Both the position numbers and the translations under genes were made by a program. The notes under the pieces were generated by a model, which saw only the letters and a list, made by a program, of their open reading frames with translations, did not search any database and had not been told where the DNA came from. Positions 63,141 to 64,000 of a DNA stretch of 64,000 nucleotides are shown in pieces. Each line of letters starts with the position of its first letter. Position 1 is the stretch's first letter. Location: NCBI GenBank assembly GCA_039193455.1, contig JBCCWO010000009.1, positions 62,001-126,000 on the forward strand. The letters run 5' to 3'. This DNA comes from JBCBGF01 sp039193455. Lineage in GTDB: Bacteria; Pseudomonadota; Alphaproteobacteria; Rhodobacterales; Rhodobacteraceae.

Positions 63141-64000
63141 ATGACACGAGGACTGGCCGCGCTTGCCGCGGGGGCATCGCTGATTGCGTTTGCTGCGTCT
63201 GCCGACGAAGTGCGCGTCTATAACTGGTCGGACTATATCGACGAAGACCTGCTGAGTAAGTTCGAGGAAGAGACCGGGATCGAGCTGATCTATGACGTCT
63301 TTGACTCAAACGAGGTGTTGGAAACCAAGATGCTGGCGGGATCGTCAGGATATGACATCGTGGTGCCCACCGGCGATTTTCTGCAACGGCAGATCCAGGC
63401 AGGGGCCTTTCAGCCGCTTGATTTCGACCAACTGCCGAATGCGGGCAACCTTTGGGATGTGATCAAGGATCGGACTGAGCAATACGATCCGGGCAACGCC
63501 TATTCGATTAATTACATGTGGGGCACGACGGGCCTTGGCGTGAATGTCGGCAAAGTGACCGAGATCCTGGGCGACGATGCCCCGATCGACTCGCTCGAGT
63601 TGATCTTCAACCCCGAGAACATGGAAAAGCTCGCCGATTGCGGCGTCTACTTCCTTGACGCCCCGACCGAGATGATCCCTGCGGCGCTGACCTATATCGG
63701 CGAGGATCCCAACAGCTTTGATCCCGATCTGATCGAAAGGGCCGGCGAAGTGTTGCTCGCCGTGAGGCCCCACGTGCTGAAGTTCCATTCCTCCGAATAC
63801 ATCAACGCGCTGGCCAACGGCGATATCTGCGTCGCGTTCGGCTGGTCGGGCGATGTGTTGCAGGCGCGGGACCGCGCAGACGAGGCCGATAACGGGGTCG
63901 AGATCGCCTATAACGCGCCGAGCGAGGGGGCGCTGATGTGGTTTGACCAGATGGCCATTCCTGCGGATGCACCAAACCCCGAAGCGGCGCACACCTTTTT
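63141..64000 (+). CDS. Putrescine/spermidine-type periplasmic binding protein (3' partial)
   Basis: 286 codons visible, open at the right edge. Signal peptide TRGLAALAAGASLIAFAASA, then the PotF/PotD hallmark VRVYNWSDYIDEDLLSKFEE and ETKMLAGSSGYDIVVPTGDF. The remaining ~70 residues and the cognate ABC genes should follow. GGGAGTATCTGAAC precedes the ATG. Divergent from the aminotransferase and oxidase genes. Confidence 0.9.
   Translation, partial: MTRGLAALAAGASLIAFAASADEVRVYNWSDYIDEDLLSKFEEETGIELIYDVFDSNEVLETKMLAGSSGYDIVVPTGDFLQRQIQAGAFQPLDFDQLPNAGNLWDVIKDRTEQYDPGNAYSINYMWGTTGLGVNVGKVTEILGDDAPIDSLELIFNPENMEKLADCGVYFLDAPTEMIPAALTYIGEDPNSFDPDLIERAGEVLLAVRPHVLKFHSSEYINALANGDICVAFGWSGDVLQARDRADEADNGVEIAYNAPSEGALMWFDQMAIPADAPNPEAAHTF

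Overview
The window is GC-rich, gene-dense bacterial DNA that reads as an alphaproteobacterium of the Rhodobacterales (Roseobacter-like) type. The pointers are a glycerol ABC operon with a DUF2160 membrane protein, a class I (archaeal-type) lysyl-tRNA synthetase, a PA2779/PA2778 pair, and long tandem blocks of ABC-transporter operons with translationally coupled genes. I saw no rRNA, tRNA, insertion sequence, phage gene or CRISPR array. The window looks like a chromosomal or large-replicon catabolic region followed by more ordinary housekeeping genes. Genus cannot be fixed from the sequence alone.

Layout. 1-2079 (-): fused alpha/beta E1 of a 2-oxoacid dehydrogenase, cut by the left edge. 2396-9048 (-): a ribose-type ABC importer (binding protein, ATPase, two permeases) ending in an unusual regulator that joins a DNA-binding winged helix to a solute-binding-protein fold. 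9246-16720 (+), divergent from the importer: SDR dehydrogenase, an M24 'pita-bread' enzyme with a damaged metal site, E1 alpha, E1 beta, a lipoyl/E2-like protein without the acyltransferase motif, an aldehyde dehydrogenase, and a separate E2 acyltransferase without a lipoyl domain. A shared 13-bp dyad (GTCC-N5-GGAC) sits upstream of the regulator and in the divergent importer/SDR promoter region, which ties the regulator to the module. This is my best candidate for an undescribed system.

16750-24923: a class I glutamine amidotransferase divergent from N-formylglutamate amidohydrolase, which heads a dipeptide-type ABC operon (binding protein, two permeases, fused double ATPase) and a LysR regulator. 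24972-26472 (-): BlaI-type repressor and a short M56 membrane peptidase. 26521-32685 (-): the glycerol ABC transporter glpV-S-T-P-(50-aa membrane protein)-Q-U. 32976-40646: two paralogous aldo/keto reductases, one fused to a RidA domain, diverging around a perfect 16-bp palindrome; the rightward one is followed by a complete branched-chain-type (Liv-like) ABC importer closed by a strong terminator.

40726-42545: a tyrosine-phosphatase-like protein and DUF1272 zinc protein, divergent from a GlxA-type AraC regulator. 42590-49033: a second Liv-like importer with a coupled GAF protein, divergent from an amidohydrolase. 49124-60114: NIT-domain chemoreceptor, EttA, M20 peptidase, the PA2779/PA2778 pair, TerB-like protein, class I LysRS, and small proteins (DUF4864, universal stress, DUF427, a secreted unknown). 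60152-64000: polyamine-type genes (FAD amine oxidase, aminotransferase) divergent from a putrescine/spermidine-type binding protein cut by the right edge.

Together the window encodes five complete ABC importers and part of a sixth, each beside enzymes or regulators that probably process its cargo. Four of the five complete importers carry a stable stem-loop directly after the binding-protein gene; in the fifth that gene ends the operon at a terminator.
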